Source: Arthrobacter sp. CAU 1506
GTDB taxonomy: Bacteria > Actinomycetota > Actinomycetes > Actinomycetales > Micrococcaceae
DNA length: 64,000 nucleotides
NCBI RefSeq assembly: GCF_005047635.1
Contig: NZ_SUKC01000012.1
Span: 62,001 to 126,000, forward strand
Direction: 5' to 3'
In this document: positions 53,714 to 64,000 of the stretch, piece by piece
Layout of the letters: every line of letters begins with the position of its first letter
Numbering within the stretch: the first letter of the stretch is position 1
Notes under the pieces: model-generated
Databases searched by the model: none
The model's input: only the letters and a program-made list of their open reading frames with translations
What the model was told of the DNA's origin: nothing
Program-made: the position numbers and the translations under genes

Positions 53714-54838
53714 ATGTCCAACCCGAATACCCAGGCACTCTCCGATGCCGGTGTCTCCATCTGGCTCGACGATCTCTCCCGCGAACGGATCAGTTCCGGG
53801 ACGCTGAAGGCGCTGATCGACGAGAAGAACGTTGTGGGCGTCACCACCAACCCGTCCATCTTCGCCTCGGCACTGCAGGACGGCCGCAGCTACGAGGCCC
53901 AGGTCCACCAGCTGGCCGCCGACGGCGCTGACGTGGACTCGGCGGTTTTCGCCATCACCACCGCCGACGTGGCCGAAGCCTGCGACCTGTTCTCCGCCCT
54001 CGCCACCGACACCGATGGCGTGGACGGCCGGGTATCCATTGAGGTGGACCCGCGGCTGGCCCGCGACGCCAAGGGCACCGTCGAAGAGGCCAAGCACCTG
54101 CACAAGGCCGTGGGCCGGACGAACGCGTTCATCAAGATCCCGGCCACCACGGAAGGCCTCGAAGCCATCACCGAGACCCTCGCGGCCGGCATCAGCGTCA
54201 ACGTCACGCTGATCTTCTCGCTGCAGCGGTACCGCGAAGTGATCAACGCCTTCATGCTCGGGCTGGAGCAGGCCAAGGAGAACGGCAAGGACCTGGCCAG
54301 CCTCCACTCGGTGGCCTCCTTCTTCGTATCCCGCGTCGACAGCGAGATCGATAACCGGCTGGACGCGATCGGCTCCGATGAGGCCATCGCGCTCAAGGGC
54401 AAGGCCGGCGTCGCCAACGCACAGCTGGCGTACCAGATCTACGAAGAGCAGTTCGCTACCGAACGTTGGCAGGTCCTGGCCGCCTCCGGTGCCCGCCCGC
54501 AGCGGCCGCTGTGGGCGTCCACCGGCGTGAAGAACCCGGACTACCCGGACACGCTGTACGTCACCGAACTGGTGGCCCCCAATGTGGTCAACACCATGCC
54601 GGAGAAGACGCTGGACGCCGTCGCCGACCACGGCAAGATCGAAGGCGACCGGGTCACCGGCAGCTACCAGGAAGCCAACAAGGTGCTGGACCAGATCGCC
54701 AAGGTCGGCATCTCCTACAACGAAGTCGTCGACCTGCTCGAGGACGAGGGCCTGGAGAAGTTCGTCACCAGCTGGCAGCAACTGCGGGAGACCGTCCAGA
54801 ACGCGCTGGACTCGGCACCGGGAGCCAAGAAGGCATGA
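53714..54838 (+). CDS. tal: Transaldolase
   Basis: A 374-residue class I aldolase of the actinobacterial transaldolase type (longer than the 316-residue enteric form). The Schiff-base lysine is in [11 protein letters not shown] and the barrel motifs GVTTNPSIF and [15 protein letters not shown] are conserved. The ATG has an AAGGAGG site 4 bases upstream, overlapping the tkt stop. It ends in an ATGA overlap with pgi. Confidence 0.96.
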   Translation: MSNPNTQALSDAGVSIWLDDLSRERISSGTLKALIDEKNVVGVTTNPSIFASALQDGRSYEAQVHQLAADGADVDSAVFAITTADVAEACDLFSALATDTDGVDGRVSIEVDPRLARDAKGTVEEAKHLHKAVGRTNAFIKIPATTEGLEAITETLAAGISVNVTLIFSLQRYREVINAFMLGLEQAKENGKDLASLHSVASFFVSRVDSEIDNRLDAIGSDEAIALKGKAGVANAQLAYQIYEEQFATERWQVLAASGARPQRPLWASTGVKNPDYPDTLYVTELVAPNVVNTMPEKTLDAVADHGKIEGDRVTGSYQEANKVLDQIAKVGISYNEVVDLLEDEGLEKFVTSWQQLRETVQNALDSAPGAKKA

Positions 54839-56445
54839 GCTCGCTGGCCTTCGAAGCATCGGGAGCTGCGCTGGCCGCCGTCCGCCGGCACATCGACACC
54901 TTGGTCGAGGACCGCGTGGCGTCCCGGATTGCCGCCCAGGATAATACGTTGTGGGGCCCGGACGCGGAAGCCGAGGCCAGTATCCGGCTCGGCTGGGTGG
55001 ATGCCGCCGCGCTCTCCCGGCCGTTGGTGGCAGACATTCTGGAGCTGCGCAAGGAACTTGCTGCCGAAGGCGTGACGCGGTTCGTGCTGGCCGGCATGGG
55101 CGGCTCCTCGCTGGCTCCGGAGGTCATCGCCAATACCGCCGGCGTGGAACTAACCGTGCTCGACAGCACGGACCCGCAGCAGGTGGGTGCCGCCCTGGCG
55201 GAGCGGCTGGCCGACACCGCCATTATCGTGGCGTCCAAATCCGGTTCCACGCTGGAAACGGATTCGCAGCGCCGGGTCTTCGAACAGGCTTTCGCCGACG
55301 CGGGCCTGGACGCCGCGTCGCGGATCATTGTGGTCACCGATCCCGGGTCACCGCTGGATCAGGCCTCCCGGGAGGCCGGCTACCGGGCGGTGTTCAACGC
55401 CGATCCCGACGTCGGCGGGCGCTACTCCGCGCTGACCGCCTTCGGTCTGGTCCCTTCGGGGCTGGCCGGAGTGGACATCGAAAAGCTGCTTGACGACGCC
55501 GAGGAAGCGGCCGAAGTACTCTCCGAGGACTCCGCCGACAACATGGCCCTCGCACTGGGTGCCGCGCTGGCCGGCACGGAACCGCTGCGCAACAAGATCG
55601 CCATTGCCGATGAAGGGTCCGGGATTGTCGGTTTCGGCGACTGGGCCGAACAACTGATCGCCGAGTCCACCGGCAAGCTGGGCACCGGACTGCTGCCGGT
55701 CGTGGTCAACTCCGGCGACCCCGAGACGGTCTCCAAGGCCGCGGACGTGCTGGTGGTCCGCCTGGTCTCCCCCGATCACGAGGTGGCACTCGGCGCGGAC
55801 GAGCTTGCCGTGGGCGGCAGCCTGGGCAGCCAACTGCTGCTCTGGGAGTACGCCACGGCAGTGGCCGGCCGCCTGCTGGGCATCAACCCGTTCGACCAGC
55901 CGGATGTGGAGGCGGCCAAGGCCGCCGCGCGCGGCCTACTGGAAGAGCGTCCGGAGGCCAAGCTTCCCGACTTCACCGACGGCGCAGTCCAGGTCCGCGG
56001 CAGCGGGTTGGCTGTCGGCGGTTCGTTGTCGGATGCGCTCCGCGACCTGCTGGGCAAACTCGGACCGGACGGCTACCTCGGCGTCCAGGCCTATCTGGAC
56101 CGCTTCGGCCAGGCCGAGCTGGAACGGATCCGGCCGCTGTTGGCGGAAGCAACCGGCCGTCCCGTGACCTTCGGCTGGGGACCGCGCTTCCTGCACTCCA
56201 CCGGCCAGTTCCACAAGGGAGGACCGGCTACCGGCGTCTTCCTGCAGCTGACCGGCGAAGCTGCCGCGGACATCCCCATCCCGGGCCGTCCCTTCAGCTT
56301 CGGCGAACTGATCGATGCCCAGGCCGCCGGCGACGCCACCGTGCTGCGCGGGGCCGGCCGGCCCGTCCTCCGCCTGCATTTGGCGGACCGCGCGGCGGGT
56401 TTGCGCCAGGTCATCGATGCCGTGTCCCAACTCGCCGGAAAGTAG
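54835..56445 (+). CDS. pgi: Glucose-6-phosphate isomerase
   Basis: A 536-residue isomerase linking glucose-6-phosphate and fructose-6-phosphate. The SIS-type core has [22 protein letters not shown] and, near the end, STGQFHKGG. It is the divergent form typical of actinobacterial pentose-phosphate operons. Its position between tal and zwf lets fructose-6-phosphate return to the oxidative branch. The start overlaps tal by 4 bp. Confidence 0.93.
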   Translation: MSSLAFEASGAALAAVRRHIDTLVEDRVASRIAAQDNTLWGPDAEAEASIRLGWVDAAALSRPLVADILELRKELAAEGVTRFVLAGMGGSSLAPEVIANTAGVELTVLDSTDPQQVGAALAERLADTAIIVASKSGSTLETDSQRRVFEQAFADAGLDAASRIIVVTDPGSPLDQASREAGYRAVFNADPDVGGRYSALTAFGLVPSGLAGVDIEKLLDDAEEAAEVLSEDSADNMALALGAALAGTEPLRNKIAIADEGSGIVGFGDWAEQLIAESTGKLGTGLLPVVVNSGDPETVSKAADVLVVRLVSPDHEVALGADELAVGGSLGSQLLLWEYATAVAGRLLGINPFDQPDVEAAKAAARGLLEERPEAKLPDFTDGAVQVRGSGLAVGGSLSDALRDLLGKLGPDGYLGVQAYLDRFGQAELERIRPLLAEATGRPVTFGWGPRFLHSTGQFHKGGPATGVFLQLTGEAAADIPIPGRPFSFGELIDAQAAGDATVLRGAGRPVLRLHLADRAAGLRQVIDAVSQLAGK

Positions 56446-56447
56446 TA

Positions 56448-58007
56448 ATGGCACCTTCCACACCACACCGTCGTCCGGCCAACCCGCTGCGTGATCCTCG
56501 CGACCGACGGCTCGACCGGATTGCCGGCCCCTGTTCGCTGGTGCTGTTCGGCGTTACCGGAGACCTTGCGCGCAAGAAGCTGATGCCGGCCGTTTACGAC
56601 CTGGCCAACCGCGGACTGCTGCCGCCCAGTTTCGCGCTGGTGGGTTTTGCCCGCCGGCCGTGGGACGACGCCGAATTCGCGGCGCAGGTGAAAGAGGCCG
56701 TGCAGCAGCACGCCCGCACCCCGTTCCGCGAGGACATCTGGACCCATCTGGCTGCCGGCATCCGGTTTGTCCAGGGGACGTTCGACGACGACGAGGCCTT
56801 CGAGCAGCTCGGGGCCACTCTGAAGGAACTCGATGAACAGCGCGGGACCCAGGGGAACCACGCTTTCTACCTCTCCATCCCGCCCAAGGCGTTCGAGCAG
56901 GTGTGCCAGATGCTCTCCTCGCACGGCCTCGCCCAGGCCACCGAGGATGCTCCGGGCATGCCGTGGCGCCGAGTGGTCATTGAAAAGCCCTTCGGCCATG
57001 ATCTGCAGTCCGCGCGGGAGCTGAACAACATCGTTGAGTCGGTGTTCCCGCCGGACGCGGTCTTCCGCATCGACCACTACCTGGGCAAGGAAACCGTCCA
57101 GAACCTGCTGGCCCTGCGCTTTGCCAATCAGCTCTTTGAACCACTCTGGAACGCCAACTACGTGGATCATGTGCAGATCACCATGGCGGAGGACATCGGT
57201 ATTGGCGGGCGCGCAGGCTATTACGACGGCGTCGGCGCGGCCCGCGACGTCATCCAGAACCACCTGCTGCAGCTGCTGGCCCTGACCGCTATGGAAGAGC
57301 CGATCTCCTTCCAGGCGGAAGACCTGCGCGCAGAGAAGGAAAAGGTGCTGGCCGCCGTCAAGCTCCCTGAGGATCTTTCGGCCCATTCGGCCCGGGGCCA
57401 GTACACCGGCGGCTGGCAGGGCGGTGAAAAGGTCATTGGCTATCTGGAGGAAGAAGGCTTCAACCCCGATTCGGTCACCGAGACCTATGCGGCGCTGCGG
57501 CTGGACATCCACACCCGGCGCTGGGCTGGTGTTCCGTTCTACCTGCGGGCCGGAAAGCGGCTGGGCCGCAGGGTGACGGAGATCGCCGTCGTCTTCAAGC
57601 GGGCTCCGAACCTGCTGTTCCCGAGCCATACCGAAGACGATTTCGGCCAAAACGCGGTGGTGATCCGCGTCCAGCCCGACGAAGGAGTCACCATCCGGTT
57701 CGGTTCCAAGGTGCCCGGCACCCAGACCGAAGTCCGCGACGTCACGATGGACTTCGGCTACGGACATGCGTTTACCGAGTCGAGTCCGGAGGCCTATGAG
57801 CGGCTGATCCTGGACGTCCTGCTCGGTGAGCCGCCGCTGTTCCCGCGGCATCAGGAGGTCGAGCTCTCCTGGAAGATCCTCGATCCGTTTGAGGAATATT
57901 GGGCCGAGAGCCGCACCCGGCCGGAGCCGTACTCCCCCGGCAGCTGGGGGCCGGCGTCGGCCGATGAACTGCTGGCCCGCGACGGACGCACCTGGAGAAG
58001 GCCGTGA
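56448..58007 (+). CDS. zwf: Glucose-6-phosphate dehydrogenase
   Basis: A 519-residue NADP-dependent enzyme that opens the oxidative pentose phosphate pathway. The Rossmann motif GVTGDLARKKLMPA (about 33-46), the EKPFG loop and the catalytic RIDHYLGKE are present. It begins 2 bp after the pgi stop and overlaps opcA by 4 bp; OpcA is its known activator in actinobacteria. Confidence 0.97.
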   Translation: MAPSTPHRRPANPLRDPRDRRLDRIAGPCSLVLFGVTGDLARKKLMPAVYDLANRGLLPPSFALVGFARRPWDDAEFAAQVKEAVQQHARTPFREDIWTHLAAGIRFVQGTFDDDEAFEQLGATLKELDEQRGTQGNHAFYLSIPPKAFEQVCQMLSSHGLAQATEDAPGMPWRRVVIEKPFGHDLQSARELNNIVESVFPPDAVFRIDHYLGKETVQNLLALRFANQLFEPLWNANYVDHVQITMAEDIGIGGRAGYYDGVGAARDVIQNHLLQLLALTAMEEPISFQAEDLRAEKEKVLAAVKLPEDLSAHSARGQYTGGWQGGEKVIGYLEEEGFNPDSVTETYAALRLDIHTRRWAGVPFYLRAGKRLGRRVTEIAVVFKRAPNLLFPSHTEDDFGQNAVVIRVQPDEGVTIRFGSKVPGTQTEVRDVTMDFGYGHAFTESSPEAYERLILDVLLGEPPLFPRHQEVELSWKILDPFEEYWAESRTRPEPYSPGSWGPASADELLARDGRTWRRP

Positions 58008-58945
58008 TCAAAGACCTCAAAAACACCACGACGTCGAAGGTCTCGAAGGAAATCGTCGCCATGCGCGAGCAAGGCGGCGTTGTGGCCCTGGGACGTGTCC
58101 TCACCCTGGTGGTGGCGACTTCGTTGGGCCATGAAGAAGAGGCCATCCTGGCGGCCAATGCCGCCAGCCGGGAACATCCGTGCCGGATCATTGCGCTGGT
58201 GGATGCGGGCTCGAAAGCGAAGACCCGCCTTGATGCCCAGATCCGGGTCGGCGGCGACGCCGGTGCGGCCGAGGTCATCGTGCTCTACGGGTACGGCCAG
58301 CTGGCTGCGGAAAGCGAGTCCCTGGTGGCCGCCCTGCTGCTGCCAGATGCCCCGATCGTGGCCTGGTGGCCGCACGGGATGCCGAAGGATGCCTCGCGCA
58401 CGTCGGTAGGCCGGATCGCCCACCGACGCATCACGGATTCCGGTAACGAGCCCGACCCGCAGCAGGCGCTGTTCAGCCTCCGCGACACGTACACCGCCGG
58501 CGATACGGACCTGGCCTGGACCCGGCTGACCAACTGGCGCATCCAGCTTGCTGCCGTCTTTGACCAGCTGGAGCCGGCCCCGGTGACCTCGGTGGCGGTG
58601 GAGGGGGCTTCCGACTCCCCCAGCACGGTCCTGCTGGCGGCGTGGCTGACGCTGGCCCTGAACGCGCCGGTGACCATCGTGGAGGACCCCGCGGGCACCG
58701 GCATCCGGGGCGTGCGGATCTCGCGGACCACCGGCGACATCCGCATCCTGCGTCCCGGCCCCAGCGTGGCCGAACTGCTGATGCCGGGCCAGCCGGTCCA
58801 GCGGATTTCGCTGCCGCGCCGGCCGCTGGAAGAATGCCTGGCTGAAGAGCTTCGCCGGCTCGACCCAGATGAGATTTTCGGTGAAGTGCTGATCGATGGA
58901 TTGCCCCGGACCAATTTGAGGAGCGTACGCCGCAGTGAACGCTGA
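58004..58945 (+). CDS. opcA: OpcA, glucose-6-phosphate dehydrogenase assembly protein
   Basis: A 313-residue actinobacterial/cyanobacterial protein that supports G6PDH assembly and redox control. The conserved stretch VAWWPHGMPKDASRTSVGRIAHRRITDS is diagnostic. It overlaps zwf by 4 bp and pgl by 11 bp, the standard arrangement. Confidence 0.95.
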   Translation: MIKDLKNTTTSKVSKEIVAMREQGGVVALGRVLTLVVATSLGHEEEAILAANAASREHPCRIIALVDAGSKAKTRLDAQIRVGGDAGAAEVIVLYGYGQLAAESESLVAALLLPDAPIVAWWPHGMPKDASRTSVGRIAHRRITDSGNEPDPQQALFSLRDTYTAGDTDLAWTRLTNWRIQLAAVFDQLEPAPVTSVAVEGASDSPSTVLLAAWLTLALNAPVTIVEDPAGTGIRGVRISRTTGDIRILRPGPSVAELLMPGQPVQRISLPRRPLEECLAEELRRLDPDEIFGEVLIDGLPRTNLRSVRRSER

Positions 58946-59729
58946 ACCACACGTCATAGTCCACTCCGACGTCGCCGCCCTGGCGAACGCGGCCGCCAAC
59001 AGGCTGGTCGAGCGGCTGGCAGCGGTCCAGTCCGATCGCGGCGAAGCCACCGTGGTGCTCACCGGCGGCAGCCTGGGGATCAACACGCTGAAGGCGGTAG
59101 CCGCGGTTGACGTTCCTGCCGGCTTCGACTGGTCGAAGGTGAACGTGTGGTGGGGCGACGAACGTTTCGTCGCGAAGGACAGCACGGACCGCAACGAACG
59201 CCAGGCGCGTGACGCACTGCTCGACGCACTGCCGCTGGACCCTACCCGGATCCACCCCTTCGGCGCGGCCGGCGAATACACCGACCCGGACGCGGCGGCC
59301 TCGGCCTACTCCGCGGCCCTCCGCCAGGCAGCGGCCGACGAGGGCACCGGCGGCCCGGTGCCGAAGTTCGACGTGCTTTTGCTCGGCGTCGGCCCTGACG
59401 CACACATTGCGTCGCTGTTCCCCGAGATGGCCGGTATTCGTACCGAAGACCGCTCCGCGGTGGGCGAAACCGAGGCACCGAAACCGCCGCCCGAGCGGGT
59501 GTCCCTGACGCTGCCCGCGATCAATTCCGCCGATGAGGTGTGGCTGGTGGTGGGCGGCAGTGACAAGGCCGGAGCCGTGGGGTTGGCCTTGGCCGGTGCC
59601 AGCCCGGTACAGGTTCCTGCTGCGGGCGCCCGTGGACGCAAGCGCACGGTCTGGCTGCTGGATCAGGACGCGGCTTCGAAGCTGCCCGAGGCGCTGCTGG
59701 CCCCGGCGGAAAGCGGCGACGAAGACTAG
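58935..59729 (+). CDS. pgl: 6-phosphogluconolactonase
   Basis: A 264-residue DevB-type lactonase that hydrolyses 6-phosphogluconolactone. VNVWWGDERFV and GVGPDAHIASLFPEM are the sugar-phosphate binding and catalytic segments. It is the last gene of the operon and overlaps opcA. A stem-loop and tandem repeats follow before convergent rbpA. Confidence 0.94.
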   Translation: MNAEPHVIVHSDVAALANAAANRLVERLAAVQSDRGEATVVLTGGSLGINTLKAVAAVDVPAGFDWSKVNVWWGDERFVAKDSTDRNERQARDALLDALPLDPTRIHPFGAAGEYTDPDAAASAYSAALRQAAADEGTGGPVPKFDVLLLGVGPDAHIASLFPEMAGIRTEDRSAVGETEAPKPPPERVSLTLPAINSADEVWLVVGGSDKAGAVGLALAGASPVQVPAAGARGRKRTVWLLDQDAASKLPEALLAPAESGDED

Positions 59730-59748
59730 AGCCCGGTTTTGCCGGCCG

Positions 59749-59765
59749 CCAGCGCGATCCGCTGG
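59749..59765 (+). terminator. Stem-loop after pgl
   Basis: CCAGCG-cgatc-CGCTGG, with outer CCGG pairs, lies 20 bp past the pgl stop. There is no U-run. Confidence 0.35.
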
Positions 59766-59794
59766 CCCGGCACCATGCGGCGCCACGATCGACG

Positions 59795-59895
59795 GCGGCC
59801 CGCCGGATAACCAGCCCTGGGACAAAGCGGCCGCCGGATTACCAGCCGTGCCCGGGGACAAAGCGGCCCGCCGGATAACCATCCGTGCCCCGGGA
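59795..59895. repeat. Three 32-36-bp tandem repeats between pgl and rbpA
   Basis: Copies at 59795-59826, 59827-59862 and 59863-59895 share GCGGCCCGCCGGATAACC followed by CGTGCCCGGGGACAAA-like sequence. Confidence 0.75.
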
Positions 59896-59917
59896 AGAAT
59901 GCGCCATGAGTGGGCGC

Positions 59918-60337
59918 CTAGTCATTCTTGCGCCGGCCTGACTCGGCCCGGCGAAGTGCTTCCCGCCGTCGCCGCCGCAACTTCTCCAGGGCCTGTTCCA
60001 CCACGGCCTCGGCTTCATCCGGGCTGCGCCGTTCCTTGGCATACTCCAGATGGCTCTTATAGGGCTCGTCGGTGCTGCGGGCTTCGGCACCGCCCCCGCC
60101 TGGCTCCCTGGCGGCTATCTGGCCGCAGTGCGGGCAGTCCCAGGACGGAGGGATGTCGGCTTCGCTGAGATTAGCGAAGACCGGTGTGGTCTGATGTCCC
60201 TTGGGGCACCAGTAGGTGACCGGGACTTTGGTCACCGGCACTACCGTCCGGCCGGTGACGGCCTGCCAACCGGCGAGCCCGGCGCCCGTTTCTGAACCGA
60301 CCCGGACGGCCCGAAAGGAATTCGACGGATCAACCAT
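59918..60337 (-). CDS. rbpA: RNA polymerase-binding protein RbpA
   Basis: A 139-residue actinobacterial transcription factor that binds RNA polymerase and the principal sigma factor and aids open complex formation. The zinc site is Cys44, His48, Cys68, Cys71 (WCPKGH, CPHCG). The sigma-interaction and basic linker regions are in the ERRSPDEAEAVVEQALEKLRRRRREAL tail. It is slightly longer than most RbpA (about 110-125) because of a ~12-residue N-terminal extension. Confidence 0.95.
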   Translation of the reverse strand: MVDPSNSFRAVRVGSETGAGLAGWQAVTGRTVVPVTKVPVTYWCPKGHQTTPVFANLSEADIPPSWDCPHCGQIAAREPGGGGAEARSTDEPYKSHLEYAKERRSPDEAEAVVEQALEKLRRRRREALRRAESGRRKND

Positions 60338-60449
60338 GTTTGCCCCCGATGACCAGAATCGATGCCCCCTGCATCGGGCACCAGTCTACGGTGGGAACAG
60401 CGCAGGGTTAAGGGGTTGGGGCAATCTCTCTCGGAATTTCGGGGGCACC

Positions 60450-60473
60450 GAAAACCGGTCCTTCAGCGGACCG
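60450..60473 (-). terminator. Intrinsic terminator of secG
   Basis: CGGTCC-gctgaa-GGACCG followed by GTTTTC on the minus strand lies about 28 bp past the secG stop. Confidence 0.6.
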
Positions 60474-60501
60474 AAAGGCGGCAGGGCCGCCGGCAAACCG
60501 G

Positions 60502-60753
60502 TTAGGATTCAGCGCTGAAGCGCATCATGAGGCCGAGAGCCACGATGACCGTGCCCCAGACCAGCCCAAGGACCACCGTGAACCTGTTGAGGTTGCGCTC
60601 CGCCACACCGGACGAGCCCAGGCTGGTGGTCATGCCGCCGCCGAACATGTCGGACATGCCGCCGCCGCGTCCCTTGTGCAGCAGGATGAGCAGGGTCAGC
60701 AGCAGGCTGGTGATGCCCAGCAGGATTTGCAGAGTGATCTTCAGAGCTTCCAC
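60502..60753 (-). CDS. secG: Preprotein translocase subunit SecG
   Basis: An 83-residue two-helix membrane protein of the SecYEG channel. The helices are ITLQILLGITSLLLTLLILLH and VVLGLVWGTVIVALGLMM, with the conserved GGGMSDMFGGG loop between. The GTG start has AAAGG upstream. It is in the tpiA-pgk-gap direction and may be transcribed with those glycolytic genes (46 bp gap). Confidence 0.95.
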   Translation of the reverse strand: MEALKITLQILLGITSLLLTLLILLHKGRGGGMSDMFGGGMTTSLGSSGVAERNLNRFTVVLGLVWGTVIVALGLMMRFSAES

Positions 60754-60799
60754 AGTGGCCTTTCGTCAGCTGTCGGGATATCCCAGTGGCGGGCAGACA

Positions 60800-61615
60800 T
60801 CACTTTGTCAGCAGATGGTGTTCGAACCTGACAATATTAGCAAATTCGCCCGCGTCGAGACTGGCCCCGCCAACCAACACGCCGTCGACATCGCGCTCGT
60901 TCAGGATGGCGGCAGCATTCCCCGCCTTCACGGAGCCGCCGTAGAGCAACCGGACGCCGGCTGCTACCGTCTGGTCGAAGAGCACGGCCAGCTCGGCCCG
61001 CAGGGCGGCGCACATCTCCTGGGCATCCTCGGGACCGGCCACCTCCCCGGTACCAATCGCCCAGACCGGCTCGTAGGCAACGACCAACCTGGCTGCTTGC
61101 TCGGCGTCGAGCCCGGCCACATTGGCACGCAACTGGCTGAGCGTGTGCTCCACGTGGCCACCTGTCTGGCGCACCGCGAGGCCCTCGCCCACGCACAGAA
61201 TCGGCGTCAGCTTGTGCCGGTAGGCGGCCTTCAGCTTCTCATTCAGCAGGGCGTCATCCTCGCCATGGATTTCGCGCCGCTCGGAGTGGCCCACGAGGAC
61301 ATAACCGCAGCCCAGCTTGGCCAGGAACTGTCCTGAGATGTCCCCGGTGTACGCGCCCGAGTCATGCGGCGAGAGGTCCTGTGCCCCGTACACCAGTTTC
61401 AGGTTGTCGCCATTGACGAGCGTCTGCACGCCGCGCAAATCCGTGAACGGAGGGAAGACGGCAACCTCGACCCGGTTGTAGTCGTGCCGGGCATCGCTGA
61501 GGGTCCAGGCCAATTTCTGCAGCAGCGTGATGCCCTGGACATGGTCCATGTTCATCTTCCAGTTGCCGGCGATCAGCGGTTTGCGGTCGAACTTGCCGTT
61601 GGTCGAAGTGGTCAC
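60800..61615 (-). CDS. tpiA: Triosephosphate isomerase
   Basis: A 271-residue TIM barrel enzyme. The catalytic Lys is in GNWKMN, His in GHSERR and Glu in [11 protein letters not shown]. The GTG at 61615 ([14 protein letters not shown]) is chosen because GGAG lies upstream; an ATG at 61627 lacks a ribosome binding site. It lies 105 bp downstream of pgk. Confidence 0.96.
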   Translation of the reverse strand: MTTSTNGKFDRKPLIAGNWKMNMDHVQGITLLQKLAWTLSDARHDYNRVEVAVFPPFTDLRGVQTLVNGDNLKLVYGAQDLSPHDSGAYTGDISGQFLAKLGCGYVLVGHSERREIHGEDDALLNEKLKAAYRHKLTPILCVGEGLAVRQTGGHVEHTLSQLRANVAGLDAEQAARLVVAYEPVWAIGTGEVAGPEDAQEMCAALRAELAVLFDQTVAAGVRLLYGGSVKAGNAAAILNERDVDGVLVGGASLDAGEFANIVRFEHHLLTK

Positions 61616-61720
61616 TGCGGTCTCCATCTGTGGTGCTGGGCGTCGATTGGCGCGGCCGGGCCGCGCTGGGGCGTGGGGATTGCCGGAACCGGCCTCGCCG
61701 CGGCGAGGGTCCCGGTCCCG

Positions 61721-62959
61721 TCAGCGGTCGAGTGCGGCCAGGCCGGGCAGTTCCTTGCCTTCAAGGTATTCCAGGCTGGCGCCGCCGCCGGTGGAAATAT
61801 GCCCGAACGCGTCGTCGTCAAAGCCCAGGGTACGCACGGCAGCGGCAGAATCGCCGCCGCCGACGACGGTGAAGCCGTCGCTACCGGTGAGCGCCTTGGC
61901 CACGGTGCGGGTTCCATTCGCGAAGGCATCGAATTCGAACACACCCATGGGCCCGTTCCAGAAGACGGTATTCGCCGAATGGATCTGGTGCGCGAACGCT
62001 TCGGCCGACTCCGGACCGATATCCAATCCGATGCCGTCGGAGCCGAAAGAAGCCGACTCGATACTGTCCGCGGGCACCACTTCCCATGCCGCGTCAGCGG
62101 CGAACTTCTCTGCCACCACAATGTCGGTGGGCAGGATGAACGTGCATCCCAGTTCCTTGGCGCGGGCGAGGTAGCCGCGCACCGTGTCCAGTTGGTCCTT
62201 CTCCAGCAGGCTGGCGCCGACCTCGTGTCCCTGGGCGGCGAGGAAGGTGAAGACCATGCCGCCGCCGATCAGCAGGTAGTCGGCCTTGCCCAGCAGGTTC
62301 TCAATCACGGCCAGCTTGTCCGACACCTTGGAGCCGCCCAGCACCACCACATACGGCCGCTGCGGCGCTTCGGTGAGACGGTTCAGCACCTGGAGTTCCG
62401 TGCGGACCAGGTCGCCTTGGTAGGCCGGAAGCAGGCGGGCGATGTCGTAGACCGAAGCGTGCTTGCGGTGCACGGCGCCGAACGCGTCGTCCACATAGGC
62501 CCCATTATCACCGGTGAGGGCGGCAAGTTCGGTGGCGAAAGCGCCGCGGTCGGCGTCGTCCTTGCTGGTTTCCCGGGCATCGAAGCGCACGTTCTCCAGC
62601 ACCAGCACTTCGCCGTCCAGCAGCCCTGCCGCGCCTTCCCGGGCCGCCGGGCCGACCGTGTCCTCGGCGAACTTGACCGTGACGGCAGCCAACTCCTTCA
62701 GCCGGGCAACCGCAGGCCGCAGCGAGAACTTCTCCTCGGGGGCGCCCTTGGGGCGGCCGAGGTGTGCCGTCACGATGACCCGGGCCCCGGCCTCTGCCAA
62801 CTTGGTGATGACCGGCAGCGAGGCGCGGATGCGTCCGTCGTCGGACACCGTGAGTGCCGGCGCTTCGCCCTCCAACGGGACGTTCAGGTCCGAACGGACC
62901 AACACGTGGCGTCCGCGGACTCCGGCGGCCAGCAGTTCATCAAGAGAATGTGCAGTCAT
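61721..62959 (-). CDS. pgk: Phosphoglycerate kinase
   Basis: A 412-residue glycolytic kinase. [13 protein letters not shown], the nucleotide site [19 protein letters not shown] and the closing [15 protein letters not shown] are all typical. The ATG has AAGGTAG upstream. It is 34 bp after gap, so gap-pgk-tpiA-(secG) forms the classical glycolytic operon. Confidence 0.97.
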   Translation of the reverse strand: MTAHSLDELLAAGVRGRHVLVRSDLNVPLEGEAPALTVSDDGRIRASLPVITKLAEAGARVIVTAHLGRPKGAPEEKFSLRPAVARLKELAAVTVKFAEDTVGPAAREGAAGLLDGEVLVLENVRFDARETSKDDADRGAFATELAALTGDNGAYVDDAFGAVHRKHASVYDIARLLPAYQGDLVRTELQVLNRLTEAPQRPYVVVLGGSKVSDKLAVIENLLGKADYLLIGGGMVFTFLAAQGHEVGASLLEKDQLDTVRGYLARAKELGCTFILPTDIVVAEKFAADAAWEVVPADSIESASFGSDGIGLDIGPESAEAFAHQIHSANTVFWNGPMGVFEFDAFANGTRTVAKALTGSDGFTVVGGGDSAAAVRTLGFDDDAFGHISTGGGASLEYLEGKELPGLAALDR

Positions 62960-62993
62960 TTCTACCTTCGTGCGGAGGACGGTGGTGCCGTGC

Positions 62994-64000
<1,007 letters not shown>

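Overview
The window is high-GC actinobacterial chromosome. Coding is dense, GTG starts and 4-bp ATGA/GTGA overlaps are frequent, and several genes are actinobacterial markers (RbpA, OpcA, an actinobacterial-type glgA/glgC pair, SufR-SufBD-Rieske-SufC-SufT, CtaA/CtaB next to the pentose phosphate operon). Gene order and protein sequences fit Micrococcaceae, most likely Arthrobacter or a close relative; the genus is an inference. No rRNA, tRNA, insertion sequence, prophage or CRISPR array was seen.

Layout. 1-4049: the jetB-jetC end of a Wadjet (MksB/EptABCD-like) plasmid and phage defence operon; jetA and probably jetD lie outside. 4153-8341: a KdpD/KdpE-like two-component pair converging on an APC-superfamily permease. 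8496-16488: a small phosphatase, divergent glycogen genes glgA/glgC, a YeiH-type exporter, aminopeptidase N and a lipoate ligase. 16689-22155: a 6C-like small RNA candidate, a paired SMR exporter, and an Fe3+ ABC operon with an IdeR/DtxR box whose last gene is a TetR regulator. 22303-31366: an SOS-box small gene, ribosomal protein L31B, an rRNA/tRNA methyltransferase, a TSUP exporter, an ABC ATPase, SerB, a second transketolase, a Cys-rich miniprotein and two SDR enzymes including FabG. 31498-36982: a DUF3099-small protein-SURF1 operon, an ABC-F ATPase, a zinc metallopeptidase and a membrane protein. 37159-42208: the suf Fe-S operon (sufR-B-D-Rieske-C-T), without sufS/sufU. 42560-45193: an ABC exporter with heme A synthase. 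45194-50028: an accessory-looking insertion (low-GC lipoprotein metallopeptidase, DUF222-HNH protein, DapA-like enzyme). 50158-64000: ctaB, then tkt-tal-pgi-zwf-opcA-pgl on the plus strand, then rbpA, secG, tpiA, pgk and gap on the minus strand (gap is cut by the window end).

The right half is a central-carbon and respiration core: heme A and heme O synthesis, Fe-S assembly, the oxidative and non-oxidative pentose phosphate pathway and lower glycolysis. Two features recur and are not explained by genes. First, at least eight genes have a TAnnnT hexamer 6-7 bases before the start codon and no Shine-Dalgarno, the architecture of leaderless mRNAs. Second, seven intergenic regions carry short direct repeats (mostly tandem, about 20-36 bp units, one pair 60 bp apart), each with its own unrelated sequence; one of them duplicates a predicted promoter.
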